A stretch of 64,000 bases of DNA from NCBI RefSeq assembly GCF_002531755.2, contig NZ_CP035000.1, forward strand, positions 637,881 to 701,880. The letters are read 5' to 3'. Of this stretch, positions 63,038 to 64,000 are shown in pieces. Source of the DNA: Rhizobium acidisoli. Its GTDB lineage: Bacteria > Pseudomonadota > Alphaproteobacteria > Rhizobiales > Rhizobiaceae. Under the pieces are notes generated by a model, which saw nothing but the letters and a program-made list of their open reading frames with translations, had not been told where the DNA came from and did not search any database. The position numbers and the translations under genes are program-made. The first letter of the stretch is position 1. Each line of letters starts with the position of its first letter.

Positions 63038-63790
63038 ATGACAAGGTTGTCAGTGGATGAACGACCGCCTCTGGGACTCGTCCGGAGCTCGAGCCTGACG
63101 GACACCGTTTACAAAGACATGCTGCGTCTCATCCGGGACGGAAGCTGGGCGCCACGGATGCGGTTACCGTCCGAAGTCGAGCTCGCCAGGCATTTTGGAA
63201 TATCCCGGCCGATCGTGCGCCAAGCGCTCGCAAGGCTTCGCGAGGACGGATTGATACAATCGCGGCAAGGCTCCGGGAGCTTCGTTTGCAACATCGAGCG
63301 CGAACCTCAAGTGCAGTTCCCGGCCATCGGCAGCATTGCCGATCTGGAGTCCTTTTTGAAATTCCGAGAGGGGGTTGAGGGGGAAGCTGCCGCTATGGCC
63401 GCTGCCGCATGCAGCGATGCATCGCTGGTCAAGATTTCGGCGGCTGCGATGCGGCTGGAAAAGACGGGGGAGCTCGAACTGCTTTCGGAGAACGATTTCG
63501 GCTTTCATCTCGCAATCGCCGAAAGCACCAACAATCCGTTCTATATCAACACGCTGAAGTCTCTGCGGGATAATATCCGGAGGGGGATCGGTCTGGCTTG
63601 GAATTTTGCCGACCTGCGAGGCGATTTTCTCACTGGAATTCACGAACAGCACCAAGCTGTCGTAACGGCCATCAGGGCGAGGGATCCTTCCAACGCCCGC
63701 GATGCAATGCGTACGCATCTGAGCTGGGAGCGAGCAAGATTGATGGGCGAGGCAGGCGAATTTCTGACGCATACTGGAACATCGCCATGA
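63038..63790 (+). CDS. GntR-family (FadR-type) regulator
   Basis: A 250-residue regulator from the ATG at 63038; a GTG at 62984 would add 18 residues and cannot be excluded, because the ggaagga site is very close to the ATG. Residues about 15-80 form the winged helix (RLPSEVELARHFGISRPIVRQALARLREDGLI, RQGSGSFV), and residues 100-235 the FCD domain (FLKFREGVEGEAAAMAAA, DFGFHLAIAESTNNPFY, EQHQAVVTAIRARD). It is divergent from the sugar-uptake operon and probably represses it. Confidence 0.9.
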   Translation: MTRLSVDERPPLGLVRSSSLTDTVYKDMLRLIRDGSWAPRMRLPSEVELARHFGISRPIVRQALARLREDGLIQSRQGSGSFVCNIEREPQVQFPAIGSIADLESFLKFREGVEGEAAAMAAAACSDASLVKISAAAMRLEKTGELELLSENDFGFHLAIAESTNNPFYINTLKSLRDNIRRGIGLAWNFADLRGDFLTGIHEQHQAVVTAIRARDPSNARDAMRTHLSWERARLMGEAGEFLTHTGTSP

Positions 63791-63836
63791 CAGCGATTAA
63801 ATGCGATTGTACTAATTCACGATGTGGAGGAGCATC

Positions 63837-64000
63837 ATGGTCGCGCTTACCAAATCAGATGTAGCATCCCCGAAGAATTGCTTCGACTTCCGCGTTGGCC
63901 TGGAAGGCGAGGCGGCGGCGGCGGCGGCGCGAGTGAGAACCGACGAGGATCTCGCCCTTCTTGCGCGGGCCTTGGATGAGATGGAGGGCCTGCGCACGGG
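63837..64000 (+). CDS. FCD-domain ORF without helix-turn-helix, cut by window edge
   Basis: A frame begins at ATG 63837 with an excellent ggagg site six bases upstream and runs off the window after about 54 codons. After some 15 residues it reads FDFRVGLEGEAAAAAARVRTDEDLALL, the start of a GntR FCD ligand domain (compare FLKFREGVEGEAAAMAAA in the preceding gene). The DNA-binding winged helix that should precede it is absent. It is either a truncated gntR with a new start or a true stand-alone FCD protein; the rest lies outside. Confidence 0.6.
   Translation, partial: MVALTKSDVASPKNCFDFRVGLEGEAAAAAARVRTDEDLALLARALDEMEGLRT

Noticed and set aside
1..64000. CRISPR arrays, rRNA, tRNA or replication (repABC) genes
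   Set aside because: I looked for regularly spaced short repeats, conserved RNA stretches and Rep-type proteins and saw none in this window.

Overview
The window reads as accessory DNA, most likely a plasmid or chromosomal island, from a Rhizobium-type alphaproteobacterium. The reasons are SyrB-like proteins, five families of insertion sequence (IS66, IS21, IS3, IS6, IS630), a high density of ABC uptake systems each next to a GntR- or Lrp-type regulator, and no rRNA, tRNA, replication or other housekeeping gene. The organism call is inference from gene content only.

Region 1 (1-13.9 kb) is mosaic and damaged. It holds a LuxR-type regulator with an altered ligand pocket, a recombinase-site-like palindrome, and a large protein with an HsdR-type nuclease domain, a P-loop NTPase and a winged helix that could be a stand-alone defence gene. 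It also has an SDR remnant, an IS66 element with a perfect 8-bp target duplication, a frameshifted membrane protein, a PIN-like nuclease gene truncated by an IS21 element, and two SyrB-like small proteins.

Region 2 (13.9-25.4 kb) is an intact catabolic island. A divergent Lrp regulator faces homoserine dehydrogenase, an aldehyde dehydrogenase, a four-gene polar amino-acid ABC importer, DapA, a Cys/Met-type PLP enzyme, aspartate ammonia-lyase, a homoserine-kinase-like protein lacking two key aspartates, and a second Lrp regulator. Read together they suggest uptake of homoserine and its oxidation through aspartate semialdehyde to aspartate and then fumarate. This resembles the homoserine-utilisation cluster known from R. 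leguminosarum plasmid pRL8JI, though I could not compare sequences.

Region 3 (25.5-34.8 kb) has an NmrA-like reductase gene split by an IS3 element, with a 4-bp duplication whose removal restores the reading frame. It is followed by a GntR-controlled pentose-type ABC importer with a serine hydrolase, centred on a 27-bp imperfect palindrome in the divergent promoter.

Region 4 (34.9-40.5 kb) is bounded by two inverted 806-bp IS6 copies. Its cargo differs in character from the neighbours: a PNPOx/ferredoxin-reductase fusion, a TetR regulator, an NTF2-like secreted protein and a DsrE-like protein. A collapsed second copy of the dsrE locus lies in front of tetR. One IS6 copy has truncated an IS630 element.

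Region 5 (40.5-64 kb) carries two families of catabolic modules. The first has a peptide/oligosaccharide ABC importer, a GntR regulator, an enolase-superfamily dehydratase, a D-2-hydroxyacid dehydrogenase and a second Dpp-like importer. The second, on the minus strand, has a GarR-like dehydrogenase, two sugar permeases, a binding protein and a GHL6-like glycosidase, with a divergent GntR regulator. Four of the five binding-protein genes in the window are followed by a strong hairpin. A further FCD-domain ORF without a DNA-binding domain runs off the right edge.
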